From Pseudanabaena sp. Salubria-1 (GTDB taxonomy: Bacteria > Cyanobacteriota > Cyanobacteriia > Pseudanabaenales > Pseudanabaenaceae): a stretch of 64,000 nucleotides of DNA. The notes beneath the pieces were generated by a model. That model searched no databases. It saw only the letters and a program-made list of their open reading frames with translations, and was not told the origin of the DNA. Location: the NCBI GenBank assembly GCA_023336205.1, contig JALQCR010000011.1, positions 111,416 through 175,415 of the forward strand, read 5' to 3'. Numbering within the stretch: the stretch's first letter is position 1; each line of letters starts with the position of its first letter. Of the stretch, positions 63,920 to 64,000 are shown piece after piece. A program made the translations under genes and the position numbers.

Positions 63920-64000
63920 GAGAATGGGGGGGGGGGGGGGGGGCCCCGGGGGGGGGGGGGGGTGGGGGTTTTTTTTTTGTTTTTTTTTTTGTGGTTAATA
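63920..64000. other. homopolymer stretch, probable assembly or sequencing artefact
   Basis: Long G runs, a short C run and then T runs make up the last 80 bases. No biological feature has this form in this genome, and it lies at the window end. Confidence 0.85.

Noticed and set aside
1..64000. tRNA, rRNA or riboswitch genes
   Set aside because: I looked for cloverleaf-type and conserved rRNA segments by eye and saw none; a covariance search would be needed to exclude them.

Overview
The window is chromosomal DNA from a cyanobacterium. Evidence: psaK (photosystem I), phosphoribulokinase, an NDH-1MS CO2-uptake operon (ndhF3-ndhD3-cupA-cupS), XisH/XisI, a large number of GCGATCGC (HIP1) octamers, and a low to medium GC content. 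A Pseudanabaena-like filamentous or unicellular lineage is my guess from general impression only; no marker gene proves it.

Layout. 1-9 kb: a methyltransferase cut off by an IS4-like element, an IS1-family copy, a MITE, a delta-9-type desaturase, a propeller-transglutaminase protein, psaK, a nitroreductase, and a patatin gene split cleanly by a second IS1 copy. 8-14 kb: an amino-acid-binding lipoprotein with a Ser/Pro insert, a Uma2-SPFH pair, and plsX-fabH ending against a truncated IS630 element. 15-26 kb: mostly core genes (2OG-Fe oxygenase-like protein, alpha/beta hydrolase, cysH, prk, a P-loop ATPase next to a DciA-like protein, a molybdopterin oxidoreductase, an aldolase-dehydrogenase fusion), with an ISNCY-like element just upstream of the last one, then ridA. 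27-35 kb: a two-partner secretion locus, tpsA (about 1740 aa with seven near-identical Ig-like repeats) and tpsB, bracketed by direct repeats of one dead IS5-family remnant. 35-46 kb: a large polyferredoxin/cyclic-nucleotide-binding fusion, an IS4-like element inserted inside its terminator, and the NDH-1MS operon carrying a Uma2 gene. 46-59 kb: accessory region with three complete insertion sequences plus an IS5-type transposase gene, small stress or defence-like genes, an intact DUF433/DUF5615 toxin-antitoxin pair, XisH/XisI, and a second, dead toxin-antitoxin pair. 59-64 kb: clpB, another Uma2 gene and a DAHP synthase, then a homopolymer stretch that looks like a contig-end artefact.

The strongest theme is genome remodelling by small and large mobile elements. 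Target duplications are readable for eight insertions (two IS1, one IS4-like, one ISNCY-like, two IS630, one IS5, one MITE). A family of palindromic repeats occurs in two exact sizes (102 and 42 bp), and one copy sits inside an IS remnant. Several genes can be reconstructed across the insertions (patatin, the DUF433 antitoxin). I found no tRNA, rRNA or CRISPR array. No wholly new defence system is evident; the most unusual loci are the palindromic repeat family, the TpsA repeat array, the polyferredoxin-cNMP fusion, and the DciA/ATPase pair.
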